This document shows, piece by piece, positions 1 through 9,060 of a DNA stretch of 64,000 nt. Origin of the DNA: Rhizobiales bacterium PAR1 (GTDB lineage: Bacteria > Pseudomonadota > Alphaproteobacteria > Rhizobiales > Beijerinckiaceae). The notes beneath the pieces were generated by a model that saw only the letters and a list, made by a program, of their open reading frames with translations, was not told where the DNA came from and did no database searches. The position numbers were made by a program, and so were the translations under genes. Positions within the stretch are counted from its first letter, which is position 1. Each line of letters begins with the position of its first letter. The stretch spans positions 62,001 through 126,000 of the forward strand of contig NKIW01000008.1 of the NCBI GenBank assembly GCA_002256205.1, in the 5' to 3' direction.

Positions 1-1479
1 TCGCTCGGCGTGAAGCCCGGCGACCGGGTGGCGACCCTGGCCTGGAACACGCACCGCCACCTCGAGCTTTATTTCGCAGCCTCCGGCATCGGCGCGATCC
101 TCCACACGGTCAATCCGCGCCTTTTTACCGATCAGATCACCTATATCCTCAACCACGCCGAAGACTCGCTGTTGTTTTTTGACCTGTCGTTCACCGGGCT
201 TGTCGAGGATATTGCCGGCCAATTGCCGAAGGGGATCAAGGCGATCGCTCTGGCGTCTGCCGCCACGACGCCCGCGGGGAAGAACATCGCATTCCACTCC
301 TACGAGGCGCTGCTTGAGGGCGCGTCCGACCAGTTTGACTGGCCGCATCTCGATGAAACCAGTGCCTCGTCGCTGTGTTACACCTCGGGTACGACAGGCA
401 ATCCCAAAGGCGTTCTCTATTCGCACCGCTCGACGGTGCTTCACGCCTGGCTCGCCTGCATGAAGGACGGCTTCGCCCTGTCCATTCAGGACAGCGTGAT
501 GCTGGTTGTCCCGCTCTTTCACGTCAACGCCTGGGGCATCCCCTATGCCGCGGCGATGTGCGGCGCCAAGCTGGTGCTGCCAGGCCATGCGCCGGACGGG
601 AAGGTGATTTACGAGCTGATGGCTCGTGAAGGCTGCAATTTCTCGCTCGGTGTGCCGACCATCTGGCTGAATTTTTTCAAATATATCGATGAAACGCCTT
701 CGCTCACTCTCAGCGATATCAAGCTGGATCGTGTGGTGATTGGCGGCTCAGCGGCGCCGCGTTCGGTCATCGAACGCTTTCACGCCACCTTCGGTGCCTT
801 TGTCATACAGGCCTGGGGCATGAGCGAAACAAGCCCGGTGTCGACGGTTGGCACCTTGCTGCCAAAGCACAAGGGCCTGCCGCTGGAGAAGATCGTCGAC
901 ATTCAGGTCAAGCAAGGCCGCGCGATGTTTGGCGTGGAACTGAAGATTGTCGATGATGACCACAAGGAACTGCCGAAGGATGGCACGGTCTCCGGCCATC
1001 TGCTGGTGCGCGGCCCCTGGGTGACAGCGGGCTATTTCAAGGGCGAAGGCGGCAAGGTTCTCGACGCTGAGGGCTGGTTTTCAACCGGTGACGTCGCCAC
1101 GATTGATAGTGACGGCTATGTGCAACTGACGGACCGCTCCAAGGACATCATCAAGTCCGGCGGCGAGTGGATCTCCTCCATTGATCTGGAAAACTGTGCA
1201 GTCGGGTGCCCCGGCGTGCAGGAGGCTGCGGTGATTGGGGTGGCACATCCCAAGTGGCAGGAGCGACCGCTGCTTCTCATCATTCCCAAGCCCGGCGTGA
1301 CGCTGACGCGCGATACGGTTCTGGCCTATCTCTCCGGCAAGATCCCGAAATGGTGGACGCCCGATGATGTGCTGTTTGTGGCTGAACTGCCGCACACAGC
1401 TACAGGCAAACTCCTGAAAATGAAGCTGCGGCAGCAATTTGGGCAGCATTTGATCACCAAGGGCGGGCTTGTCGACTGA
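1..1479 (+). CDS. Acyl-CoA synthetase, AMP-forming (5' end outside window)
   Basis: ATP-dependent ligase that would activate a carboxylic acid to its acyl-CoA through an acyl-adenylate. The P-loop-like motif [11 protein letters not shown] lies about 125 residues into the visible part, followed by the STGDVA and [15 protein letters not shown] motifs and the C-terminal catalytic lysine context [11 protein letters not shown]. The frame is open from base 1 (Ser-Leu-Gly before the first possible GTG at 10) and a family member should have roughly 40-50 more N-terminal residues, so the real start is upstream of the window. It overlaps no neighbour and is followed 44 bases later by an acyl-CoA dehydrogenase. 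The family resembles medium/long-chain and methylthiopropionate-CoA ligases; the substrate is not readable. Confidence 0.9.
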   Translation, partial: SLGVKPGDRVATLAWNTHRHLELYFAASGIGAILHTVNPRLFTDQITYILNHAEDSLLFFDLSFTGLVEDIAGQLPKGIKAIALASAATTPAGKNIAFHSYEALLEGASDQFDWPHLDETSASSLCYTSGTTGNPKGVLYSHRSTVLHAWLACMKDGFALSIQDSVMLVVPLFHVNAWGIPYAAAMCGAKLVLPGHAPDGKVIYELMAREGCNFSLGVPTIWLNFFKYIDETPSLTLSDIKLDRVVIGGSAAPRSVIERFHATFGAFVIQAWGMSETSPVSTVGTLLPKHKGLPLEKIVDIQVKQGRAMFGVELKIVDDDHKELPKDGTVSGHLLVRGPWVTAGYFKGEGGKVLDAEGWFSTGDVATIDSDGYVQLTDRSKDIIKSGGEWISSIDLENCAVGCPGVQEAAVIGVAHPKWQERPLLLIIPKPGVTLTRDTVLAYLSGKIPKWWTPDDVLFVAELPHTATGKLLKMKLRQQFGQHLITKGGLVD

Positions 1480-1522
1480 ACAGTCCAAGCTTCCCCCCCC
1501 ACACCAACCGTTTGGACCGACC

Positions 1523-2644
1523 ATGAGTTTTATCGCTCTTGATGATCCCGATAATGTGCTCGCCCTGCTGCGTGACAGCGTGGCCACCTTCGGCGAACGC
1601 AATCCCGGGCCAGCACGCCTGCGGCAGCAACGCAGCCAGCAGCGGCTCGACCGCAAGGTCTGGACCTCCTTCGCCGAATCCGGCTGGATCGGTCTGCAGG
1701 TTCCGGAAGAGGCTGGCGGCGCGGGCCTTTCCTCCGGCGCGCAGGCGGCGGTTTGCGAGATGTTCGGGCGCAATCTCATGCCCGAACCCTATGCCGTTCT
1801 GGCGGTGCTGGTGCCCCAGTTGCTCGGCGGCCTGCCGACCGGGGCATCGCGCGATGCGCTTCTGGCCGGCCTGATCGCGGGGGAGCGGATCGTCACGCTC
1901 GGCTTTGCCGCCCATGGGGGCGCGCCGGCCCTGCGCGCCAGAGTGGCAGGGCAGGGCCGGGTGCTCGAAGGCACACTCGCCTTTGTCGAAGCCTTTGATG
2001 ATGCGGACGATCTTCTCGCGGTGGCTGAAACGCCGTCCGGCGTTGCGCTTTTCAGGCTCGATCCCCGCGCCGGGGGGCTGACGGCGCGTCGGCGCGCGGG
2101 CGTCGATGGCGCGCCGCTCACGGATCTCACCTTTGCCTCGGTTACCGTCTCGCCGGCGGATTGCCTTGCCGAGGCGCCCTCCGGTGAAGCGTTGCTGGGG
2201 GTCTCGATTGCCGCTGCGCGGCTTGCGCTTGCGGCGGAACTCGCCGGGCTCGCGGCGAAGGCTTTGGAGGAGACGGTCGAATACACCCGCACGCGGGTTC
2301 AGTTCGGCAAGGCAATCGCCTCATTTCAGGTCATCCAGCATCGCCTTGTCGATATGTGGATCCAGTCGGAACTGGCGAATGCCGCTGTCCGCAACGCCGT
2401 GGTCCAGACCGAGCGAACGCCCGGTTCTGCCGTCGCGACGCAGGCCGTCTGCGCCGCCAAGGCGCGCGCGAGCGACGCGTCCTTCTCGATTTGCCGCAAC
2501 GCGATCCATCTCCACGGCGCGATGGGTATCACCGATGAATGCAACATCGGTCTCTACCTGAAGCGAGCCATCAATCTGGGCGCGTGCCTCGGCAATGCCG
2601 ATGCGATGCGTGACATCTTCCTCCGTAACGACACGCACCACTAG
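1523..2644 (+). CDS. Acyl-CoA dehydrogenase family protein
   Basis: FAD-dependent enzyme expected to introduce a 2,3-double bond into an acyl-CoA. The protein of 373 residues has the N-terminal helical region (WTSFAESGWIGLQVPEEAGG) and the C-terminal FAD/subunit motifs FGKAIASFQVIQHRLVDM and LHGAMGITDE. The ATG at 1523 is preferred over an upstream TTG at 1469 because homologues begin close to the MSFIALDD segment. It is shorter and more divergent than the dehydrogenase at 3433, and the two, flanking an enoyl-CoA hydratase, may form a heteromeric pair as in some ring-acid and steroid side-chain pathways; that pairing is inference. Confidence 0.85.
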   Translation: MSFIALDDPDNVLALLRDSVATFGERNPGPARLRQQRSQQRLDRKVWTSFAESGWIGLQVPEEAGGAGLSSGAQAAVCEMFGRNLMPEPYAVLAVLVPQLLGGLPTGASRDALLAGLIAGERIVTLGFAAHGGAPALRARVAGQGRVLEGTLAFVEAFDDADDLLAVAETPSGVALFRLDPRAGGLTARRRAGVDGAPLTDLTFASVTVSPADCLAEAPSGEALLGVSIAAARLALAAELAGLAAKALEETVEYTRTRVQFGKAIASFQVIQHRLVDMWIQSELANAAVRNAVVQTERTPGSAVATQAVCAAKARASDASFSICRNAIHLHGAMGITDECNIGLYLKRAINLGACLGNADAMRDIFLRNDTHH

Positions 2645-2653
2645 GACAAGGTC

Positions 2654-3433
2654 ATGGAACCGTTACTCATCAAGCGCGAAATCGCCGATCACATTGCGGT
2701 CGTCACGCTTAACAATCCGCCGGTAAATGCACAATCGCGGGAGTTCATGGAGCAACTGATCCGCTGTTTCGATGAGATCAACGAAATGCCGGATGTGCGC
2801 GTTGTTGTGCTCACAGCCGAGGGGCAGAAGGTGTTTTCCGCGGGTGCGGACATCAAGGCCCGCCTACACGGCCACGCGAGCCCCGGCGATACCTATGCCC
2901 ATGCGCGCCGCGTGCGCGAGACCTCCAACTGCATCATGGAGCTGAACAAGCCGGTGATTGCCGCCATCAACGGTGCGGCGCTCGGTGCTGGCCTCGGACT
3001 GATGCTCGCCTGCGATATCTATATCGTGTCGGAAAACGCCCAGATCGGTCTGCCGGAAATCGATGTCGGCCTGATGGGCGGCGCCCGCCACACGATGCGG
3101 CTGATGCCGCATTCGATCGCACGGGAGATGATCCTCACCGGGCGGCGGATTTCCGGGGCGGAGCTGTTCCGGCTCGGCGTCGTCTCGGCCTGCGTGCCGC
3201 CCGACGAGCTGATGAACACCGCGATGGCGATGGCACGCAACATCGCCCGGAAGAGCCCGGCGGCGCTGCGTTTTGCCAAGCGTGCGATCAATACCGTGGA
3301 GACGATGAACCTGCGCGATGGCTACCGCTTCGAGCAGAACCTCACGATCGAGTTGTCGCGTCACGATGACTCCCGAGAGGCCATGAAGGCCTTTGTCGAA
3401 AAGCGTGATCCCGTGTTCAAGGACACCCTCTGA
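2654..3433 (+). CDS. Enoyl-CoA hydratase/isomerase family protein
   Basis: Crotonase-fold protein of 259 residues, expected to hydrate a 2-enoyl-CoA. Visible family motifs are the oxyanion-hole segment FSAGADIKAR, the second oxyanion segment INGAALGAGLGLMLACDIYI and GLPEIDVGLMGGA, where the glutamate of the PEI triplet sits at one of the usual catalytic positions. The start ATG follows an AGGAC ribosome binding site. It sits between two acyl-CoA dehydrogenases in one operon, and its TGA overlaps the next ATG by one base, which indicates translational coupling. It could also be an isomerase or a hydrolase of the same fold. Confidence 0.88.
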   Translation: MEPLLIKREIADHIAVVTLNNPPVNAQSREFMEQLIRCFDEINEMPDVRVVVLTAEGQKVFSAGADIKARLHGHASPGDTYAHARRVRETSNCIMELNKPVIAAINGAALGAGLGLMLACDIYIVSENAQIGLPEIDVGLMGGARHTMRLMPHSIAREMILTGRRISGAELFRLGVVSACVPPDELMNTAMAMARNIARKSPAALRFAKRAINTVETMNLRDGYRFEQNLTIELSRHDDSREAMKAFVEKRDPVFKDTL

Positions 3434-4587
3434 TGACCGAGGACATGAACAGCCTGAGCGATGATGAATTCCGTCAGCGCTTCATTGCCTGGGTCGAGGC
3501 CAATTGTCCGCCCCACCTGCGGCGGATGCGCAAACAGCGACCGCTCTTTCACGAAGTGGCGGAATGGTATCATGCCCTGGCCAACAAAGGCTGGCTTGCG
3601 CCGGTCTGGCCGAAGGAGCATGGCGGCATGGGGCTCTCCCCCGCCAAGCACATTATCTACGTCGAGGAATGGGGACGCCTCGGCTGCCCGCGCATACCCG
3701 ATCATGGTACCGGCCTCGTCGGGCCGCTGCTGATCCGTTACGGCACCGAAGAACAGAAGGCGCATTACCTCCCGCGCATCCTTACCGGCGATCACGTCTG
3801 GTGTCAGGGCTATTCCGAGCCGAATGCCGGTTCGGACCTTGCGAGCCTGCGCACCGAGGCGCGCGAAGAGGACGACGCTTTTGTCGTCAATGGGCAGAAG
3901 ATCTGGACCACCCTTGCCAATTGCGCAAACTGGATCTTTGTTCTCGTTCGTACTGACAAGAGCGGCAAGCCGCAGCAGGGCATCTCGGTGCTGCTGTTGG
4001 ATCTGACCTCTCCGGGCGTAAAGGTGCGCCCCATCCCCAATATTCGCGGCGAGGAAGAGTTCTGCGAGGTCTTTTTTGACGAAGTCCGCGTGCCCAAAAA
4101 GAACCTTGTCGGCACACTCAACGATGGCTGGACTCTAGCGAAATCCGTCCTCGGCCATGAGCGCATCTTCCTCGGAGCGCCCACGCGCGCCGAATATGCC
4201 CTGAGCCGCCTCGAAACGCTCGCCCGCAAGATGAACGCGTTCGAGCGCGCCGATTTCAAGGCCCGCTATGCGCAATTGCGGCTCGATGTTTACGATTTGG
4301 CCTCCGCCTTCGAGCGTTACGCCGATGTGCTCCGGTCCGGCGGAGAACTCGGCGCGGATGCCTCGATGCTGAAGATCCTCGCCACCGAGCTCTACCAGCG
4401 CGTGACCGAAGAAACCTTGCGTCTGGCTGGAGACGAGGCCCGCTATTTCGACGACATCGAATGCGGTGACACATCGGTCGATGCGATGAACCTGTTTCTG
4501 GATTCCCGTGCGCCGGCGATTTTCGGCGGGTCCAACGAAATCCAGCGCAACATTCTCGCCAAAGCCATCCTGCGCTTGCTGGGATAA
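3433..4587 (+). CDS. Acyl-CoA dehydrogenase family protein
   Basis: Second acyl-CoA dehydrogenase of the operon, 384 residues, a normal length for the family. It has the FAD-binding segment GYSEPNAGSDLASL, the middle beta domain with GQKIWTT, and the C-terminal FGGSNEIQRNILAKAIL motif. The start overlaps the hydratase stop (TGATG). With the partner enzyme at 1523 it would oxidise the acyl-CoA made by the ligase; the product would go to the adjacent hydratase and electrons to ETF, which is not encoded here. Substrate chain type is unknown. Confidence 0.9.
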   Translation: MTEDMNSLSDDEFRQRFIAWVEANCPPHLRRMRKQRPLFHEVAEWYHALANKGWLAPVWPKEHGGMGLSPAKHIIYVEEWGRLGCPRIPDHGTGLVGPLLIRYGTEEQKAHYLPRILTGDHVWCQGYSEPNAGSDLASLRTEAREEDDAFVVNGQKIWTTLANCANWIFVLVRTDKSGKPQQGISVLLLDLTSPGVKVRPIPNIRGEEEFCEVFFDEVRVPKKNLVGTLNDGWTLAKSVLGHERIFLGAPTRAEYALSRLETLARKMNAFERADFKARYAQLRLDVYDLASAFERYADVLRSGGELGADASMLKILATELYQRVTEETLRLAGDEARYFDDIECGDTSVDAMNLFLDSRAPAIFGGSNEIQRNILAKAILRLLG

Positions 4588-4605
4588 CGAAGGAGAGGGG
4601 CGAGG

Positions 4606-5406
4606 ATGATGGCACAAGCCGCGCAGCAGACCCAGCCCGACACGCCCGGTCGAGAGGCAGAGGATTACGTTCTTGTTGCGGACGGGATCTCGAAGCAGTT
4701 CGGCGGCTTCAAGGCTGTCGATACGGTCACGCTGAAAGTGCGGCGCGGCTCGATCCATGCCCTGATCGGGCCAAACGGGGCGGGAAAGACCACCTGCTTC
4801 AACCTGCTGACGAAGACCCTCTCTCTGACCTCGGGCTCCATTGTTCTCAATGGCCGCGATATTTCGCACCTCACCTCGTCGCAGGTTGCACGCTGCGGTC
4901 TGGTGCGCTCGTTCCAGATCTCGGCGATTTTTCCGAAGATGACCGTGCTCGAAAACATGCGCGTGGCTCTGCAACGCAAGGCCGGCCGCTCCTACCGGTT
5001 CTGGCAGCCGCTTTCGACCATCGCCTCCCTGGATGCCGAGGCGAAGCATCTCCTCTCCCGCGTGCAACTCGCGGATAGCCACGATACGCTCGCCGGCACC
5101 CTGTCCTACGGCAAGAAGCGTGCACTCGAGATTGTCACCACGCTGGCGCTCAATCCCGAAGTGATGCTGCTCGATGAGCCAACTGCCGGCATGGGCCATG
5201 AGGATATCGAGCCGATTACCGAGCTTATTCGCGACAGTGCAAAAGGGCGCACGGTGCTGATGGTCGAGCATAACATGTCGATCGTCGCCGGCATTTGCGA
5301 CCGGATTACCGTGCTTCAGCATGGCAAAACCCTCGCAGAAGGCAGCTATGAGGCGATCTCCGCCGATGAACGCGTGATTTCGGCCTATATCGGGGGCAAC
5401 GCATGA
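4606..5406 (+). CDS. livG: ABC transporter ATP-binding protein, LivG type
   Basis: Cytoplasmic ATPase of a branched-chain amino acid/organic acid (HAAT family) importer, 266 residues. Walker A is GPNGAGKTT, the signature is LSYGKKRALEI (a LivG-typical variant of LSGG) and Walker B is VMLLDEPTAG. A short N-terminal extension of about 20 residues precedes the conserved start. It overlaps the next ATPase gene by four bases (ATGA). Co-location with acyl-CoA genes suggests that the cargo is a carboxylic acid rather than an amino acid. Confidence 0.92.
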   Translation: MMAQAAQQTQPDTPGREAEDYVLVADGISKQFGGFKAVDTVTLKVRRGSIHALIGPNGAGKTTCFNLLTKTLSLTSGSIVLNGRDISHLTSSQVARCGLVRSFQISAIFPKMTVLENMRVALQRKAGRSYRFWQPLSTIASLDAEAKHLLSRVQLADSHDTLAGTLSYGKKRALEIVTTLALNPEVMLLDEPTAGMGHEDIEPITELIRDSAKGRTVLMVEHNMSIVAGICDRITVLQHGKTLAEGSYEAISADERVISAYIGGNA

Positions 5407-6116
5407 GCGAGGCCCAGACGCCGCATCTGGCCATCACCGATCTCAACGCGTGGTATGGCGAATCCCATGTGCTGCACGGCATCACGCTCGATGTGAAGCC
5501 CGGCGAACTCGTGACCCTGATCGGCCGTAACGGCGCCGGCAAGACCACGACGCTACGCTCGATCATGGGCATGCTGAAGAATCGCAAGGGCTCCGTCCGG
5601 TGCCTCGGACAGGAGACCATCGGCCTGCGCACCTATCAGATCGCGCGGCTGGGCCTCGGCTTCTGCCCGGAGGACAGAGGTATCTTCGCCTCGCTCGATG
5701 TGCAGGAAAACCTGATGCTGCCGCCAGTTCTCAAGCCTGGGGGCATGAGCGAGGACGAGCTTTTCGCAATTTTCCCCAACCTCAAGACCCGTTTCAACAG
5801 TCCCGGTACGAAACTATCGGGCGGCGAGCAGCAGATGCTGGCAATCGCCCGCATCCTGCGCACCGGCGCTTCGCTTCTGCTGCTCGATGAGCCGACTGAA
5901 GGCCTCGCGCCGGTGATCGTCAAGCAAATCGGCCGGCTGATCGGCCAGCTCAAGGCCCGCGGGTTCACCATCATTCTGGTGGAGCAAAACATTCAGATTG
6001 CGAGCCAATGGGCGGATCGTCACTTCGTGCTCGAGAGCGGCCGCGTCGTGGATCAGGTCGAAGGTGGTGATCTGACCGCCCATATGCCTCGCCTGAAGAC
6101 CTATCTCGGCGTTTAG
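5403..6116 (+). CDS. livF: ABC transporter ATP-binding protein, LivF type
   Basis: Second ATPase of the same importer, 237 residues. Walker A GRNGAGKTTTL, signature LSGGEQQML and Walker B LLLLDEPTEGL are intact. The LivF-type PEDRGIFASLDVQENL stretch precedes the signature. The start codon overlaps the livG stop, so the two ATPases are likely made in equal amounts and act as a heterodimer. Confidence 0.92.
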   Translation: MSEAQTPHLAITDLNAWYGESHVLHGITLDVKPGELVTLIGRNGAGKTTTLRSIMGMLKNRKGSVRCLGQETIGLRTYQIARLGLGFCPEDRGIFASLDVQENLMLPPVLKPGGMSEDELFAIFPNLKTRFNSPGTKLSGGEQQMLAIARILRTGASLLLLDEPTEGLAPVIVKQIGRLIGQLKARGFTIILVEQNIQIASQWADRHFVLESGRVVDQVEGGDLTAHMPRLKTYLGV

Positions 6117-6135
6117 AGGAAGGACGTAGAGGTTC

Positions 6136-7014
6136 ATGGATATTTTCGGCGTCTCTCCGCAACTTCTGCTCGGACAGTTGCTGCTCGGCCTGATCAACGG
6201 CTCGTTCTATGCGATGCTCAGTCTGGGTTTGGCCGTGATTTTCGGCCTGATGAACGTCGTGAATTTCGCCCATGGCGCGCAGTACATGCTCGGCGCCTTC
6301 GTCGCCTGGCTGCTGCTCACCATGTTCGGCGTACCTTATTGGGGGGCTTTGGTCATCGCGCCGGTGGTGATTGCCCTTTTCGGTATGGCTCTGGAACGCT
6401 TCCTGCTGCGACGCCTGCAGAACGAGGATCACCTCTTTGGCCTCCTCGCGACCTATGCCGTCGCGCTGATCGTCGAGGGGCTGGTGCTACACGGTTACGG
6501 CTCTTCGGGCCTGCCCTACACCAATCCGATACCCGGCGGGGTGATGCTCGGCTTCATGTTCCTGCCGTATTACCGGCTATGGGTGGTGGCTATTTCGCTC
6601 GTGCTCTGTCTGGGAACATGGCTCCTCATCGAGCGGACCAAGCTGGGCTCTTATCTGCGGGCGGCCAACGAACGCTCGGAACTGGTCGAAGCCTTCGGTA
6701 TCAATGTGCCGAAGCTGGTGACGCTGACCTACGGCTTCGGCGTAGGGCTTGCTGCGCTGGGCGGCGTTCTTGCCGCGCCGATCTATTCGGTCTCGCCCTC
6801 GATGGGCACCAACATGATTGTTGTGGTCTTTGCCGTGGTGGTGATCGGCGGCATGGGCTCGATTGCGGGTGCCATCGTCTCCGGCTATGCGCTCGGGCTT
6901 GCCGAGGGGCTCACCAAGGTTTTCTACCCCGCCGGCGCGAACATGACCATCTTTGCCCTGATGATTCTGGCGTTGATGATCTGGCCTTCCGGCCTGTTCT
7001 CGAAGGCGCAGTGA
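6136..7014 (+). CDS. livH: Branched-chain amino acid-type ABC permease, LivH
   Basis: Inner-membrane permease of 292 residues with about eight hydrophobic segments. The family motif GLMNVVNFAHGAQYMLGAF lies near residues 38-56 and the conserved EAFGINVPKLVTLTYGFG loop faces the ATPase. GAGGAAGG just before the gene is a plausible ribosome binding site. It is third in the livGFHM order; the stop overlaps the GTG alternative start of livM. Confidence 0.92.
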   Translation: MDIFGVSPQLLLGQLLLGLINGSFYAMLSLGLAVIFGLMNVVNFAHGAQYMLGAFVAWLLLTMFGVPYWGALVIAPVVIALFGMALERFLLRRLQNEDHLFGLLATYAVALIVEGLVLHGYGSSGLPYTNPIPGGVMLGFMFLPYYRLWVVAISLVLCLGTWLLIERTKLGSYLRAANERSELVEAFGINVPKLVTLTYGFGVGLAALGGVLAAPIYSVSPSMGTNMIVVVFAVVVIGGMGSIAGAIVSGYALGLAEGLTKVFYPAGANMTIFALMILALMIWPSGLFSKAQ

Positions 7015-7025
7015 AGGTGAACGCG

Positions 7026-7946
7026 ATGCGATCCTCCCTCATCATGGCTGCCCTGGTCGTTCTGGCGCTGGCTGCACCCTTTGCGGTCTATCCCGTTCTG
7101 CTGATGACCATCCTGTGCTTCGCGCTCTTCGCGGCCTCGTTCAACCTGCTGCTCGGCTATGTCGGGCTGCTGTCGTTCGGCCATGCGATGTTTTTCGGCG
7201 GCGGGGCCTATATCACTGGTTATCTCGTGCGCGATCTGAAATGGCCGATGGAACTGGGCCTTGTCGGAGCCGTCGTCGTGGCCCTGATCGCGGGGCTGTT
7301 CCTTGGCACCATCGCCATCCGCCGGCAGGGCATCTATTTTGCCATGATCACGCTGGCCTTCTCGCAGATGATCTATTTCATCTTCCTTCAGGCGCCTTTC
7401 ACCGGCGGCGAGAATGGTTTGCAGGGCATTCCGCGGACGCCATTGCTCGGCATCCTGCCAGTTGAAACCGCGTTTTCGTTCTATTACGCGGTGCTCGTCG
7501 CCGTTGGCCTCGGGCTGCTGCTCATCTATCGCATAGTCTACTCGCCCTTCGGCGAATTGCTGCGCGCCATTCGGGACAATGCCGTGCGCGTGGATTCCCT
7601 CGGCTTTGATGTGAACCGGCACAAGATCCTCGCATTCACCCTGTCCGCTGCGCTCGCGGCCTTCGCCGGTGGGCTGAAAGCGTTGGTCTTCCAGTTCGCA
7701 CCGCTCGCCGATGTCTCGTGGACCGTCTCCGGCGAGGTGATCCTGATGACATTGCTCGGCGGTCTCGGAACCTTTTCGGGCCCGCTGTTTGGTGCGGCCA
7801 TTATCATCCTGCTCAATGACACCTTATCCAGCGCGGGGGAATGGGCGCTCGTGTTACAGGGCGTGATCTTCCTGATCGTGCTCGTATTTTTTCGTACCGG
7901 ATTTGTCGGGCTGCTCAGTCGTACAAAAATCATCAAGCTAGTTTAA
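7026..7946 (+). CDS. livM: Branched-chain amino acid-type ABC permease, LivM
   Basis: Second permease subunit, 306 residues from the ATG at 7026. This start has AAGGTGA five bases upstream; a GTG at 7011 overlapping the livH stop is the alternative. The motif LLLGYVGLLSFGHAMFFGGGAY is typical of LivM, as is the AIRDNAVRVDSLGFDV cytoplasmic loop. No substrate-binding protein gene lies inside this operon within the window; it may be upstream of base 1. Confidence 0.9.
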   Translation: MRSSLIMAALVVLALAAPFAVYPVLLMTILCFALFAASFNLLLGYVGLLSFGHAMFFGGGAYITGYLVRDLKWPMELGLVGAVVVALIAGLFLGTIAIRRQGIYFAMITLAFSQMIYFIFLQAPFTGGENGLQGIPRTPLLGILPVETAFSFYYAVLVAVGLGLLLIYRIVYSPFGELLRAIRDNAVRVDSLGFDVNRHKILAFTLSAALAAFAGGLKALVFQFAPLADVSWTVSGEVILMTLLGGLGTFSGPLFGAAIIILLNDTLSSAGEWALVLQGVIFLIVLVFFRTGFVGLLSRTKIIKLV

Positions 7947-8115
7947 AAGCGGAATACCCCGGAGAGTGAGCTGCTCCCGTAAAGTCATGCACCGACGGAA
8001 GTCCTGGCAGAGAAAAATTAGGTTGTTGGGCGAGTTCCCATCGCCACGCGAAACTGACGTTTTCAGTGTCTAGGGTATCCACCAGTTTTTGACCAACGCC
8101 TACGTCTTCGCTGCC
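7947..8115. other. Intergenic, no gene seen
   Basis: Between livM and the hydratase remnant I see no open frame with a credible start, no RNA gene and no strong hairpin. It belongs to the decayed stretch that runs to 9060. Confidence 0.5.
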
Positions 8116-8765
8116 TCAACGCCCCCGGTAGTTGGGCGACCTTTTCTCTGAAAACGCGCGCAGGCCCTCAACGAAATCCTCGCGCCGGGCGTGCACTGAG
8201 AAAATATCGAGCTCCAAGGCCAGCCCTTCGGCAAGGGATATATCGGGCGTTCGGCGAACCACGGTCTCTCTGTCGGCAACGACCAATTGACTGTAGGAAG
8301 CGATGGTTTCTGTCAGCTAACTTGCTTCCATCTCCAGCTTATCCAGCGGAACGATGCGGCTCACCAACCCCTCTCGCTCACACTATTCCGCAGACTTTAA
8401 CTCGCCCGACAGGAAGAGTTCAGCGGCCTTGTTGTCGGGTTCTTGCACGGTAGCCGCGCCGCTGCGCCACCGCCCGGCAAAACACCAAAACAGACATGGC
8501 CGTCACCGATCCGCGCGTTCTCGGCCGCCAGCACGATATTGCAACACAGGGTCAATTCGAGACCGCCGGCATCGGTTGTGCCGTTGAGGGCCGCAATAAT
8601 CGGTATCGGCAGAGCTTCCAGTCGAGCAAAGATCGCGCTGATTTCACGCACGATGGTCTCGAGTTCGTCGAGCTTTTCATCCTGCAGAAACTGCCGGAAT
8701 TCCTTGAGGTCGCCTTCCGCGCAAAAGGCCGAGCCAGCGCCAGATAGCACCAATCGGATCGTCCT
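8116..8765 (-). pseudogene. Enoyl-CoA hydratase remnant (frameshift, stops, 5' truncation)
   Basis: The minus strand encodes recognisable crotonase sequence: LSGAGSAFCAEGDLKEF, IIAALNGTTDAGGLELTLCCNIVLA and GHVCFGVLPGGGAAARLPC. The frame then shifts (near 8455) into a second frame that reads NKAAELFLSGELKSAE, followed by a stop, GLVSRIVPLDKLEMEAS, another stop, and a C-terminal stretch ending FVEGLRAFSEKRSPNYRGR. The first ~30-50 residues of the family are missing. One frameshift, two in-frame stops and the missing N-terminus mark it as dead. The Gly of the usual CAGGD motif is Glu here. Confidence 0.85.
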
Positions 8766-8842
8766 TAGAGGAGTGAGGCGGATGACTCAGCTCCTTGGCG
8801 AATGCCCGCATCTTCCCCTATTTCAAGACGTACTTCCTAGCT

Positions 8843-9060
8843 TTAATAGCCGCCGTTGCGCGCAGGCATGGCGCGAAACGGCTCCGACTGGCTGCGAATT
8901 TGGCGGACCATCATTCCAACATCGGAACCGATGCAAATCATGTCAAAGCCTTCTGCCCTCCGTCGTTCGATATCCTCAGCGCTTGTGCCAATGACACCCG
9001 ATGCGATGTTTCTTTGCGCAGCAAGTGCCTTGATGCGAAGAATACCCTCTGCTTGAGTGC
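8843..9060 (-). pseudogene. C-terminal fragment of HpcH/HpaI-type aldolase
   Basis: Reading the minus strand just past the stop of the OmpA-domain gene gives an open stretch of about 72 codons with ASGVIGTSAEDIERRRAEGF followed by FDMICIGSDVGMMVRQ and a TAA stop. This matches the last beta-strand/alpha-helix units of class II pyruvate aldolases (HpcH/HpaI, RhmA group), where the metal-binding and catalytic N-terminal two thirds should precede it. Those are absent, so only a fragment survives. It lies beside the hydratase remnant, suggesting one decayed catabolic cluster. Confidence 0.7.

Noticed and set aside
4135-5322. 395-codon minus-strand frame across acyl-CoA dehydrogenase and livG
   Set aside because: Antisense to two clear genes, no motif, no ribosome binding site.
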